Source: Rhodocyclus gracilis
Lineage (GTDB): Bacteria; Pseudomonadota; Gammaproteobacteria; Burkholderiales; Rhodocyclaceae
Direction of reading: 5' to 3'
NCBI RefSeq assembly: GCF_009617575.1
Contig: NZ_WIXJ01000009.1
Coordinates: 1 to 64,000, forward strand
Length of the DNA: 64,000 bases
Below the pieces are notes generated by a model that had not been told where the DNA came from, searched no databases, and was given only the letters and a program-made list of their open reading frames with translations. Positions 29,684 to 38,808 of this stretch are shown here, one piece after another. How positions within the stretch are numbered: position 1 is the first letter of the stretch; the number at the start of each line of letters is the position of its first letter. The position numbers and the translations under genes were made by a program.

Positions 29684-31957
29684 TTATTTTTCCTGCATGA
29701 CGATCAGGTCGCCGCGTTCCCCCTCCTGCAAGCGCCGGCCATGCAGGCGCAGCAGCGGATCGTCCGGGTAGGCGGCGAGCAGGTCGCGGAAGGCCGCGAG
29801 CGCAGCCGATGTGGCCGCCGGGGCATCGTCCGACAAGTGAGCGTAGGCCGCCGCATACGCCGCCAGCGGCGCATAGCGCGCATCCGGCGGCGAACCTAGC
29901 GGCTCGAAGACCTGCAAGGCCTGCGTCTTGCCTTTGAGCAGCAAGCGGCCGACGGGGCGCACCGCCGTCTCGGGCGGGCACCCGGACAGCGTCGCGGCGG
30001 AGATGCACAGGCGCGTGCCGAGATGACGATTGAGGCTTTCCAGACGCGCGGCGGTGTTCACCGTGTCGCCCAGTGCACGGTAATCGAACATCGTCTTGCC
30101 GCCGAAATTGCCGACGATCACCTCGCCGGTGTGCACGCCGATGCGCGTCTGCCCGAAGTCGATACCGCGCGCCTGCACCGTCGCGGCGTAGCGGCTGGCA
30201 AAGGCATCCATCTCCAGTGCGCAGGCAAGCGCGCGCGCCGCGTGATCGGCCTGCGGCACCGGCGCCGAGAACATGATCGCCACGGCGTCGCCGACAATGC
30301 GGTCGAGCGTTCCCTCGTAGCGAAAGGCGATGCCGATCAGTCCTTCGAGATAGTCGTTGAGTAGCGACACCGCCACGGCCGGATCAATGCCTTCCATCAA
30401 GGCAGTAAACCCGGCCAGGTCGGTGAAGACGAAACTGCATGACTGGCGACGCCCGCCCAGCGCCATCGCCTCCGGGTGCTCGAGCAGATGCCTGACCCGA
30501 TTCGGCGAGACATAGCGCGAAAACGCCTCGCGCATCCAGCGCTGCTCGCGTTCGCTCAGCAGATGATGGAAGAGGCTGCCGACGACAAAGGAGACGATCA
30601 ACACTAGCGCCGGCGTCAAGGTATCGAGCAGCAGCCCGCCGACTGCAAACGCCCACCAGCCGCCGCCCAGTATCAGCGCCAGCGCCAGCAGCGCCGCCGA
30701 CGCGGCGATGAGTGCGCGCACACGTACCGCGAGCATGCCGATCCCCAGCCCACCGACAACGATGAGAAGCGCCGCCAGCCCCGTCGCCCAGGAGGGGCGC
30801 CGCAGCGTTTCGCCGGAAAGAATCTGCTCCAGCGCCTGCGCGTGCGCCTCGACGCCGGGAATGACGCGCCCCAGGGCGTTGAAGCGCAAATCCATCAAGC
30901 CCTGCGCCGACGCGCCGACGAGCACCAGTTGCCCCGCCAGCGCCTCGGCGGGCACCGCGCCGGCCAGCACCTTCCACGCCGGCACATAGCGATCGGCGAC
31001 GGGCGGCGTGTAATGCAGCCAGAATTCGCCGGCCGGCGTCGTCGGTACCGTCAGCGCGCCAATGCGCAATTCGGCCAGTTCGCCCGCCGCCCCCGGCGCT
31101 GCGGTGAGGACGATGTTGCGCGCGCCCTGCCCGACACGCAGCATTTCGCTCACCAGCGTCGACACGGGCGTCGGTGCCGCGTCCGAAGCCGATCTGGGTA
31201 CGGGTTCCGACGCGGGTTCCGACACCGAACGCAACCCCGCTGCCGACGCAGCGCCAAGACGCAGCACCAGTGGCACCCGCCTGACCACGCCGTCGCTGTC
31301 GGGCACGAAGGAGAGCGCGCCATTGCCGCTCGCCGCCGCCTCGATTTGCGGCAAGGAAGTGATCGCCGAAGCAAAGATCGGCACGCGCTGCGCCGGCGCC
31401 TCGCCCGCCTCGATATAACGAAAAGGACGTGCCGGCGCACGCGGCGCGCCATTGCCCGCCAGAGCGCGAGCGGGCAAGGCGGAGGCAGCGGCAGAGGCGC
31501 CCTCCAGCGTAAAGCCAACGACCACGGGCGCGCCGGCAATGTGCTGCGCGAATACCGCGTCGTGATCGGGCAAACCGGCCAGAGCGCGGCGCATGTCGTC
31601 CGACAGGGGCCAGAATTGCGCGGCAGTTTTCGGCGAACTGCGGTCCGGCTCGGCAAAGACGACGTCAAACCCGATGGCGGCCGCCCCTGCGGCGTTCAGC
31701 CGATCCACCAGCTCGGCCAGTCGTGTTCGCGGCCATGGCCACTGACCGAGGCGCGCCAGACTCTCTTCGTCGATATCGACGATGCGCACCGGCTGCGGGG
31801 AATACACGCGCGGCTGCCAACGCTGGTACTGGTCGAACATGCCGTTGCGCAGCACCTGCACGGGCAAGGGATCGCCCAGCAGCACCAGCAAACCGGCCAG
31901 CACGACGAGCGCGGGCAGAAAAATCCCGGCGTGCGCCAGCGCGTTCTTTTTTGTCAT
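29684..31957 (-). CDS. CHASE2-domain adenylate/guanylate cyclase
   Basis: A 757-residue membrane cyclase. An N-terminal helix (residues 10-30) leads to a periplasmic CHASE2 sensor (about 33-340, with VRIVDIDEESLARLGQWPWPR), then three membrane helices (about 390-465) and a cytosolic class III cyclase domain (about 505-690). Metal aspartates are in FTDLAGFT and IVGDAVAIMFSAP; DYRALGDTVNTAARLE fits adenylate cyclases. A C-terminal 60-residue helical extension follows. CHASE2 cyclases are often next to FecR-domain and OmpA-type genes, both found at 35.3-36.4 kb here. It converges on draT. Confidence 0.9.
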   Translation of the reverse strand: MTKKNALAHAGIFLPALVVLAGLLVLLGDPLPVQVLRNGMFDQYQRWQPRVYSPQPVRIVDIDEESLARLGQWPWPRTRLAELVDRLNAAGAAAIGFDVVFAEPDRSSPKTAAQFWPLSDDMRRALAGLPDHDAVFAQHIAGAPVVVGFTLEGASAAASALPARALAGNGAPRAPARPFRYIEAGEAPAQRVPIFASAITSLPQIEAAASGNGALSFVPDSDGVVRRVPLVLRLGAASAAGLRSVSEPASEPVPRSASDAAPTPVSTLVSEMLRVGQGARNIVLTAAPGAAGELAELRIGALTVPTTPAGEFWLHYTPPVADRYVPAWKVLAGAVPAEALAGQLVLVGASAQGLMDLRFNALGRVIPGVEAHAQALEQILSGETLRRPSWATGLAALLIVVGGLGIGMLAVRVRALIAASAALLALALILGGGWWAFAVGGLLLDTLTPALVLIVSFVVGSLFHHLLSEREQRWMREAFSRYVSPNRVRHLLEHPEAMALGGRRQSCSFVFTDLAGFTALMEGIDPAVAVSLLNDYLEGLIGIAFRYEGTLDRIVGDAVAIMFSAPVPQADHAARALACALEMDAFASRYAATVQARGIDFGQTRIGVHTGEVIVGNFGGKTMFDYRALGDTVNTAARLESLNRHLGTRLCISAATLSGCPPETAVRPVGRLLLKGKTQALQVFEPLGSPPDARYAPLAAYAAAYAHLSDDAPAATSAALAAFRDLLAAYPDDPLLRLHGRRLQEGERGDLIVMQEK

Positions 31958-32273
31958 TCAGGCAAGGCTCCCGGCGAGCGGCAGAGGGGAACGGTGGCAA
32001 CAGCGCACGGGCCAAGAAAGACGGCACGGCGAGCTTGCGTCGAGATACATGTAGCCCCGTACGCCGACTCGCCCGCCAATCCGTGCCAATCTGGCGAGGA
32101 TGGCCCACCTATCCGGCATTTCGCGGCATTTTATGCTTCTTGCTTCACTGCCCACTTGTTGATACCGTCCGCCGCAGCATACAAAACGCATGCGGGTACG
32201 GCAATGCCGGTACTCTGACACCCCAACGATTCCCCGCAGATTCCGCGACACGCTCGGCGGAGGGAGCCCCACC
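31958..32273. other. 316-nt divergent intergenic region
   Basis: Lies between the CHASE2 cyclase (minus) and the HD-GYP gene (plus). No ORF is convincing. It ends with a GGAGGGAG ribosome-binding site for the GTG at 32274. Promoters for both genes should be here, but I could not identify clear elements. Confidence 0.4.
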
Positions 32274-35270
32274 GTGGCAAGACGAATCGAATTCCGCTTC
32301 CAGTCGATGGTACTGGCGACGATGGCCCTCTTCGTCCTGCTGCTGACGGCAGCGTTTCTGGCGACGGTACTCGGCAAATTCGCGACGATGGCCGAAGACA
32401 ACGCCAAGGAGCATTTCCGCCAGGTCGCGCAGCACGCCGCCGCCGAAATCTCCGGTCGGATCAGCGGCGTCAGCCGCTTCGTCAACATCGAGGCGAACAG
32501 CACTGTCAGCCTCTTCGCCCGCGACGGCAAACTGAATACCCGCGATCTGCTGCCGACCTTCATCGCTTCACTGGCCGGCGACGACCGGCTGTACGGCCAT
32601 TTCTTCGCGCTTGGCGACGACGATTTCCTGCAAGTCATCGGCGTGCACGGCATTCCCCGCATCGTCAGCGCGCTAAAAGCGCCGGCGACGACGCAGTTTG
32701 CCGTCCGCCACATCGAACGCGTGCGCGGCGAGCGCATCGAGCGCTGGCAGTTTCTCGACGCCGGGCGGAAGGTGATCGCCACGCGCAACGCGCCGGCGAG
32801 CTATCTGCCCTCGTCGCGCCCCTGGTTTGCCGGCGCCATGATGAATGGCCGCCCGTCGCTCACTGCGCCCTATATTTTCGAGTCGAGCGAGGTCTTCGGC
32901 GTCACCGTCTCGGCGCCGCTGCCGGGCGGCATTGGCGTCGTGGCCACCGACATCGATCTTGGCTCGCTTGGCGATTTTCTCGCCGGGCTGTCCTTGAGTC
33001 CGAACGCGGCCATTCTCATGCTCGACCCGCGCGGACGCGTGCTCGCCTTCAGCGGGCATGGCGAACGCTTCGCCAGGGCCCGCGTCGCCGCCATGAGCCC
33101 TCTTAATGCGGTCGAGGAGCCCTTGCTGCGCGAACTCGCGCCGCTCCTGCCGGGCGAGGGCGCACAGGTCGTGCGCCTTGGCACCGCCGGCGCCGAAGAG
33201 GACTACATCGCTACCGTGCAAACGACGACGCCGATCACCGGCAGCACCTTCAGCGTCGTCGCCCTCGCCCCCGTCAGCGACTTCAACACCCCGATCGCGC
33301 GCGCCCGGCACGACGTGCTGCTCGTCTCCGCGCTGACCCTGCTGATCCTGGTACCGCTATCGTTGCTCGGCTCGCGGCAGGTCGGCGGCGCGCTGGTGGC
33401 GCTGGCGCGCAATTCGGAGCGCCTCAAGCAGCTCGATTTTTCGACGTCGCTGGCGCATCCGGACTCGATCCTCTACGAGGTCAACGCCCTGAGCGACGCG
33501 CAGCAGGTGATGCAGCAGTCGATCCGCGAACGCACGACCGAACTCAATCTGGCCCGTGAAAAACTCGCCCGGCTGGTCGCCAACGGCCTGCGGCTGTCGC
33601 GCGAACAGGACCGCGACACACTGCTCGGCCACATCCTGCACGGGGGCCGCGACATCGCCAATTGCGTTGCCGGCACGCTGTACCTGATGACCGAGCACGA
33701 CACGCTGCGCTTTGCCTTGCGCACGCACTCCGACCCCCTGCCCGAACACGAACTGCCCCTGCACGACGCAGCGACCGGCGCGCCAATGAATGGCTACGTG
33801 GCGAGCTACGTCGCGCTCAACAACAAGACGGTGGTCATCGACGATGTCTACACCGAGGAGCGTTTCGACCTTTCCGGCACGCGACGCTTTTCGGAGGAGT
33901 CGGGCTTTCGCGTCATTTCGATGCTGACCGTGCCGCTGTCGCCGCGTGCCGGCGAAGTGATCGGCGTCATGCAGTTGATGAACGCGCTCGACCCGGAAAC
34001 CGGCGAAGTCATCCCCTTCTCGACCGAACTGGTGAGCTTCATCGAAGCACTGGCAGCGCAGTCGGCGGTGACGCTGGAAAACCACCACCTGCTCGAGGCG
34101 CAGAAAAACCTGATGGACTCGATGATCATGATCATCGCCGGCGCCATCGACGCCAAGAGCCCGTACACCGGCGGCCACTGCGAGCGCGTGCCCGAACTGG
34201 CAGTGATGCTCGCCGAAGAGGCCGGCAAGGTGAGCGACGGACCGCTGGCCGACTTCCGCTTCCAGAGCGAGGACGAATGGCGCGAATTCCGCATTGGCGC
34301 CTGGCTGCACGACTGCGGCAAGGTCACCACGCCGGAATACGTCGTCGACAAGGCCACCAAGCTCGAGACGATCTACAACCGCATCCACGAACTGCGCGCG
34401 CGCTTCGAAATCCTCTTCCGCGATGCCGAGATCGCCCGCTTCGAAGCGATTGCCGCCGGCGTGCCCGCCGCCGACGCCGCCGCGCTCTGCGCGGAGCGCC
34501 AGCATCAGTTGCGCGAAGACTTTGCCTTCGTCGCCGAATGCAACATCGGCAGCGAAACGATGGCGCCGGAGAACATCGCGCGCCTGCAACAGATCGCCTC
34601 GCAGACCTGGGTGCGGCACTTCGACGACCGTCTCGGCCTCTCGCATGGCGAACTGGTGCGGATCGAGCACTTCCCGGCCACCCCGCTGCCCGCCACCGAA
34701 CGGCTGATCGCCGACCAGCCCTGGCATTGCATCCCGCGCGACGCCTCGAATTCGCTCACCTCGGGGCACGGTTTCCGCGTCGATGTCCCACCATACCTCT
34801 ACAACTTCGGCGAGCTCTACAACCTGTGCATCACGCGCGGCACGCTGACCGAGGAAGAACGCTTCAAGATCAACGAGCACATCATCCAGACGATCCGCAT
34901 GCTCGACCAGCTGCCCTTCCCGAAGCAGCTCAAGCGCGTGCCCGAATACGCCGGCACCCACCACGAGACGTTGGTCGGCAACGGCTACCCACGCCAGCTG
35001 ACGCACGCCGAGCTGTCGATCCCGGCGCGCATCATGGCGATTGCCGATATCTTCGAAGCCCTCACCGCCTCTGACCGGCCGTACAAAAAAGCCAAGACGC
35101 TGTCGGAAGCCGTGAAGATCCTCGCCCGCCTCAAGGACCAGCAACACATCGACCCGGCGCTCTTCGAGCTTTTCCTGCGCACTGGGATCTTCCAGCGTTA
35201 CGGCGAACGCTTCCTGCAACCCGAACAACTCGACACGGTGGATGTCGAGGCTTATCTCGGCCGCGCCTGA
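32274..35270 (+). CDS. Membrane GAF/HD-GYP cyclic di-GMP phosphodiesterase-type protein
   Basis: A 998-residue sensor protein. A first membrane helix (about residues 14-35), a large periplasmic Cache-like sensor (about 40-340), a second helix (345-368), a linker, a GAF domain (about 430-600, LRLSREQDRDTLLGHILHG to SAVTLENHHL) and a C-terminal HD-GYP domain. The HD pair is in LHDCGK near residue 678 and the GYP part is HHETLVGNGYPRQL near 893-905. An insertion of about 150 residues lies between the HD and GYP parts. HD-GYP domains hydrolyse cyclic di-GMP. The GTG at 32274 has a strong GGAGGGAG ribosome-binding site; the track of homology starts there. Confidence 0.9.
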   Translation: MARRIEFRFQSMVLATMALFVLLLTAAFLATVLGKFATMAEDNAKEHFRQVAQHAAAEISGRISGVSRFVNIEANSTVSLFARDGKLNTRDLLPTFIASLAGDDRLYGHFFALGDDDFLQVIGVHGIPRIVSALKAPATTQFAVRHIERVRGERIERWQFLDAGRKVIATRNAPASYLPSSRPWFAGAMMNGRPSLTAPYIFESSEVFGVTVSAPLPGGIGVVATDIDLGSLGDFLAGLSLSPNAAILMLDPRGRVLAFSGHGERFARARVAAMSPLNAVEEPLLRELAPLLPGEGAQVVRLGTAGAEEDYIATVQTTTPITGSTFSVVALAPVSDFNTPIARARHDVLLVSALTLLILVPLSLLGSRQVGGALVALARNSERLKQLDFSTSLAHPDSILYEVNALSDAQQVMQQSIRERTTELNLAREKLARLVANGLRLSREQDRDTLLGHILHGGRDIANCVAGTLYLMTEHDTLRFALRTHSDPLPEHELPLHDAATGAPMNGYVASYVALNNKTVVIDDVYTEERFDLSGTRRFSEESGFRVISMLTVPLSPRAGEVIGVMQLMNALDPETGEVIPFSTELVSFIEALAAQSAVTLENHHLLEAQKNLMDSMIMIIAGAIDAKSPYTGGHCERVPELAVMLAEEAGKVSDGPLADFRFQSEDEWREFRIGAWLHDCGKVTTPEYVVDKATKLETIYNRIHELRARFEILFRDAEIARFEAIAAGVPAADAAALCAERQHQLREDFAFVAECNIGSETMAPENIARLQQIASQTWVRHFDDRLGLSHGELVRIEHFPATPLPATERLIADQPWHCIPRDASNSLTSGHGFRVDVPPYLYNFGELYNLCITRGTLTEEERFKINEHIIQTIRMLDQLPFPKQLKRVPEYAGTHHETLVGNGYPRQLTHAELSIPARIMAIADIFEALTASDRPYKKAKTLSEAVKILARLKDQQHIDPALFELFLRTGIFQRYGERFLQPEQLDTVDVEAYLGRA

Positions 35271-35310
35271 CCCGCCCGGCCCCGGCTCACGCTTTCACGA
35301 CAAAGGACAC

Positions 35311-35748
35311 ATGATGCGCAGCGTATTGATGGTGCTCGCCCTCATCGGCGCGAGCCTCTGCTGGGGCGACGAAAACGCCATCGGCTACGTCAAGAATCTC
35401 ACCGGCGAAGCCTCCGTCACGACCAAGGGGGTCAGGCAAAAAGCCGATGTCGGCACGCCGGTCCTGCTGGGCAGCGTGCTGCGCACCGGCGCGCACAGCA
35501 GCATGGGCGTCACCTTCAAGGACGAGACGGTGATGTCCTTCGGCGCCGACACCGAATTCGCCGTCGACGACTACCTCTACGCCCCGGCGCAGGGCAAGCT
35601 CAAGCTGGCGAGCAAGCTGACGCGCGGCAGCCTGAACTACGTCTCCGGCGTCATCGCCAAGCTGCAGCCGGAAGCCGTCACGGTGACCACACCCACCGGC
35701 ACCATCGGCGTGCGCGGCACGCAGTTTCTCGTCAAGGTGGAGGAATAA
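35311..35748 (+). CDS. FecR-domain periplasmic protein
   Basis: A 145-residue exported protein: a signal peptide (about 19 residues, ending near LCWG) and a FecR domain (AIGYVKNLTGEASVT, VGTPVLLGSVLRTGAHSSMGVTFKDETVMSFGADTEFAVDDY, TPTGTIGVRGTQFLVKV). This is the stand-alone FecR type with no anti-sigma transmembrane part, often paired with CHASE2 cyclases and OmpA-type proteins. It lies 40 nt after the HD-GYP gene and 3 nt before the lipoprotein gene. Confidence 0.87.
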   Translation: MMRSVLMVLALIGASLCWGDENAIGYVKNLTGEASVTTKGVRQKADVGTPVLLGSVLRTGAHSSMGVTFKDETVMSFGADTEFAVDDYLYAPAQGKLKLASKLTRGSLNYVSGVIAKLQPEAVTVTTPTGTIGVRGTQFLVKVEE

Positions 35749-35751
35749 GCC

Positions 35752-36378
35752 ATGCGCCACGTCATGACGCCTCCTTCGCGCACCTCCGCTCGCCACCGCG
35801 CCGGCGAACTCCTGCTGGCGGGCGCCCTCGCCGCCATCCTCGCCGGCTGCGCCCCGAAATCGTACGTCGTCCTCCTCGAAAGCCCGGACGGCACGACCGG
35901 CAAAGTCATCGTCAAAGGCGCGCGCGGCGAACAGCTGATCAGCACCGCGCGGTACGGCGCGCCGCTCGACGGATCGGCCGCCGCCGCGCCGGTCAGCCCG
36001 GAGAAAATCCACAAGGACTTCGGCGACGCCATCGCCGCGCGCCCGAAGATGCCGACCCGTTACCTTCTCTACTTTGATAACGGCGCCCGCCTGACCGCCG
36101 AATCGGCGGCACTGATCCCGAAGATCATCGCCGAAGCCGCTGACCGTCCCGCCGTTGACGTCTCCGTCATCGGCCACACCGACACCAGCGGCCGCGCCGA
36201 CGGCAACGAAGAACTCTCCCTCCGCCGCGCCACGACCGTCGCCAAACTCCTGAAGGATCGGGGGCTGAAGGTACACGCGCTCAGCATCGAATCACACGGC
36301 GAACGCAATCTGCTGATCCCGACCCCCGACAATACCTACGAACCCAGGAATCGCCGGGTAGAGATTTCGATCCGCTAG
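35752..36378 (+). CDS. OmpA-family outer-membrane lipoprotein
   Basis: A 208-residue lipoprotein with signal sequence ending in the lipobox LAGC (Cys about residue 33) and a C-terminal OmpA/Pal peptidoglycan-binding domain (residues about 100-208): YLLYFDNGARLT, VIGHTDTSGRADGNEELSLRRA and ESHGERNLLIPTPDNTYEPRNRRVEI. It likely anchors the outer membrane to peptidoglycan. It overlaps the operon of the HD-GYP and FecR genes; its stop codon lies in the terminator hairpin at 36373. Confidence 0.9.
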   Translation: MRHVMTPPSRTSARHRAGELLLAGALAAILAGCAPKSYVVLLESPDGTTGKVIVKGARGEQLISTARYGAPLDGSAAAAPVSPEKIHKDFGDAIAARPKMPTRYLLYFDNGARLTAESAALIPKIIAEAADRPAVDVSVIGHTDTSGRADGNEELSLRRATTVAKLLKDRGLKVHALSIESHGERNLLIPTPDNTYEPRNRRVEISIR

Positions 36379-36415
36379 AAAATGTGGTCAAACACGCCAG
36401 GAAACATTTCTAGCG
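36373..36415. terminator. bidirectional hairpin containing both convergent stop codons
   Basis: CGCTAGAAAATGT (36373-36385) and ACATTTCTAGCG (36404-36415) form a 12-bp stem with one bulged A and an 18-nt loop. The TAG of the OmpA-type gene and the TAG of exbD both lie in the stem. It can terminate transcription from both sides. Confidence 0.6.
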
Positions 36416-36832
36416 AACCGGGTTTGGATCGGAGACAAACCCTATCCTGACTAACCCAGCCTTTGAAGCATCCGCCATGACCTCAGCGATCAACTGATAC
36501 TGGGCGGTTCGATCTGCGCGCAAGTGAATTTCCGGCTGGGGCGAGAGTGTGGCGGCATCAAGAATGCGGCGATGCAGTTCTTCCCGATCTACCGCCTCGC
36601 CACTCCAGTAATACTGACCATCCGCTCGAATTGCGATTTGCACGTTGTCTGATTTTGTCTGATTCGGGTGACTGCTGGCTTTCGGCAGATCGATCTTCAC
36701 CGCATGCGTCAGCAAAGGCGCCGTGATGATGAAGACGACGAGCAGCACGAGCATCACGTCGATCAGCGGCACCATGTTGATTTCCGCCAGCGGTGCCTTC
36801 GCCCCGTCTTTGTTGAAGCCACCGAACGCCAT
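36410..36832 (-). CDS. exbD: Biopolymer transport protein ExbD
   Basis: A 140-residue ExbD with one N-terminal membrane span after a short cytosolic start (AEINMVPLIDVMLVLLVVFIITAPLL) carrying the conserved proton-path aspartate in LIDV, and a periplasmic domain. With ExbB it uses proton flow to energise TonB. The ATG overlaps the exbB stop (TGATG). The partner receptor in the window is at 44899-47100. Confidence 0.93.
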   Translation of the reverse strand: MAFGGFNKDGAKAPLAEINMVPLIDVMLVLLVVFIITAPLLTHAVKIDLPKASSHPNQTKSDNVQIAIRADGQYYWSGEAVDREELHRRILDAATLSPQPEIHLRADRTAQYQLIAEVMADASKAGLVRIGFVSDPNPVR

Positions 36833-37581
36833 CAGACTGCTCCCGCCGTCGCCAGGGTCTGCTGACGGAATTCGCCCCCCCGTGCCGGATCGTTCACCTG
36901 TGCGCCTGTCGTCAGGAAGGAAAAGAGGTCGTGGGCGAAAGAATCCAGCTTCGCGACCAGCACGCGGTTGCCGCGCGTGAAGGCGTTGTAGGCCAGCACC
37001 GCCGGAATCGCCACGGCCAGACCGAAGGCGGTCATGATCAGCGCCTCGCCGACCGGGCCGGCCACCTTGTCGAGCGTGCCCTGGCCGCTGATGCCGATGT
37101 TGAGCAGCGCGTGGTAGATGCCCCACACGGTGCCGAACAGGCCGACAAAGGGCGCGGTACTGCCGACCGAGGCGAGAACCGTCAGTCCGGATTCGACCCG
37201 CGCGGTTTCTTCTTCGAGTGCCTGCCGGATTGAGCGGGTCAGGAATTCCGAGGCTTCAGCGCCTGCACCCGCCCGCCCGCCGTTGTGTCGTTCGTGGTGG
37301 CGAACGGCAACGACCGCTTGCCGTGCCAATCGGGAGAAGGGATTCTCCTTGGCCTGGGCGAGCACTTGAGAGTTGAGCACGCTCACAGTGGACGAATTCC
37401 AGAATTCGCGAAGGAAAGCACTCGACGAGCGACGGTCGCGAAGGAGCTGCAGCGTTTTGTTGATGATCAGGTACCAGGTTGCGATGGACATGACGAGCAG
37501 GATCAGCAAGGCGGCCTTGCCGACGCTGTCCGATTGGGCGAGGAAGTCGGCAAAGCCGAGCGCGTTTTGTGCCGGTTCCAT
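36832..37581 (-). CDS. exbB: Biopolymer transport protein ExbB
   Basis: A 249-residue MotA/TolQ/ExbB-family proton channel subunit with three membrane spans (about residues 20-42, 135-160 and 180-205). Family segments are SVGSTAPFVGLFGTVWGIYHAL and ALIMTAFGLAVAIPAVLAYN. It is the middle gene of tonB-exbB-exbD, 3 nt after tonB. Confidence 0.93.
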   Translation of the reverse strand: MEPAQNALGFADFLAQSDSVGKAALLILLVMSIATWYLIINKTLQLLRDRRSSSAFLREFWNSSTVSVLNSQVLAQAKENPFSRLARQAVVAVRHHERHNGGRAGAGAEASEFLTRSIRQALEEETARVESGLTVLASVGSTAPFVGLFGTVWGIYHALLNIGISGQGTLDKVAGPVGEALIMTAFGLAVAIPAVLAYNAFTRGNRVLVAKLDSFAHDLFSFLTTGAQVNDPARGGEFRQQTLATAGAV

Positions 37582-37584
37582 GGT

Positions 37585-38250
37585 TCAGTTCTCCAAGTTA
37601 AATGTGATCGGGACGATGACCCACGCCGTAACGCGGACGTCCCCCCGCTTCGCCGGAGTAAATCTCCAAGCACCGACTGCCACTTGCGCAGCCTGATCGA
37701 GTCGGGGGAAGCCACTGCTGCGGTGCACCTCCACCGCGGTCGCGGCCCCGGATTCGCTCACTTGAACTCGTAGCTGAACAGTACCTTCCTCACGAAAGCG
37801 TTTCGAGGCGCTCGGATATGGCGGAGGCGGATTATGCAGATAGGCCGCCGTAAAATTCGGCGATTCAAGCGGTGCCTCGGTCGAAGTGGCAGTCTCGACC
37901 ACTGCGGGCGAAGCAGAAGTTGGGGCGGGGGCGTTAGCAGCTGTCGTCGGCGAAGCCGTCGCCAGCAAAGGCGCAGTAGTGGGCCGACGTGCTGGTTGAG
38001 GCACCGCTTGCGGTAGGGGCTTTGGTGGCTCATCCACTTTTTGCGGGGTGATCAGGCTCACCATCAGCGGCGCTGCTTCGCTGAGCGTCTGTCTAACGCC
38101 TTCGAACTGTAATAGCCCCCAGATCAGCCCACCGTGCACCGCGAGGGTGATCAAAAGCCCCGCGTGTCGATGTAGAAAGCCGCCGGATTCGTGCTCCGAA
38201 GCTTTCCCAAGCCCATGCGACAACGAAGAGAGTGTTAACTCATCGGACAT
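37585..38250 (-). CDS. tonB: Energy transducer TonB
   Basis: A 221-residue TonB. One N-terminal membrane span (about 29-48, LITLAVHGGLIWGLLQF), a Pro/Ala-rich periplasmic linker (about 70-135), and the C-terminal domain that contacts TonB boxes: PPPYPSASKRFREEGTVQLRVQVSESG and VGAWRFTPAKRGDVRV. It starts the operon. I saw no clear Fur box upstream. Confidence 0.92.
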   Translation of the reverse strand: MSDELTLSSLSHGLGKASEHESGGFLHRHAGLLITLAVHGGLIWGLLQFEGVRQTLSEAAPLMVSLITPQKVDEPPKPLPQAVPQPARRPTTAPLLATASPTTAANAPAPTSASPAVVETATSTEAPLESPNFTAAYLHNPPPPYPSASKRFREEGTVQLRVQVSESGAATAVEVHRSSGFPRLDQAAQVAVGAWRFTPAKRGDVRVTAWVIVPITFNLEN

Positions 38251-38808
38251 CGTTGATCTACCTATTCACCTTGCCACAAAGCCACGACGCCCCACGACCA
38301 GCGGCGATGTGGCACCAGAACCTCGGCGAAAATTCACCGATGGCGAGGCCAATGTATCGACGATTGCCTTATTTCGAATAACAAACTTTTTCTTCGTTGG
38401 TTAGATCGATAACCACAAGCATTACTGAATCAGCGACAAGGCATATCCGGCTAAGCTCACGCACTGCGCGGCATAAGAATCGAACAAAAACGTCATTTCT
38501 GCGGACCACCTGGATCGCTGAAAATGGGCCACCTCAAGGCCAACGCGGCAACAAATCACCCTAACTTCGCTTAACACGCATAGGGCGAGTAGCCGTTACG
38601 CGGTCTTCAAGCGCGCTTTGAACTCCCACGGCTTAACGTGCAATTACGTCACCGTGATGCCCGCAAACAGCCTGCTTGCCGTCGAAGCCATATCTCGACC
38701 GAGACATCGAGCAATCGACATTGCGGCAATCACGTGTCGCCATTTGGGCATGCCACCGTGGGGGGACAGTGCTGCCACCACACCCATTCGGTGTTCTTGG
38801 AGAATCCT
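38251..38808. other. 558-nt intergenic region, possible IS21-type remnant inside
   Basis: Noncoding and less GC-rich than its surroundings. Around 38498-38535 the text GGATCGCTGAAAATGGGCCA resembles the terminal repeats of IS21-family elements, but no transposase is present. Divergent promoters for tonB and the hydrolase gene should lie here. Confidence 0.35.

Noticed and set aside
33357..35228. 623-residue frame opposite the HD-GYP gene
   Set aside because: Antisense shadow; the plus-strand frame has clear GAF and HD-GYP motifs.
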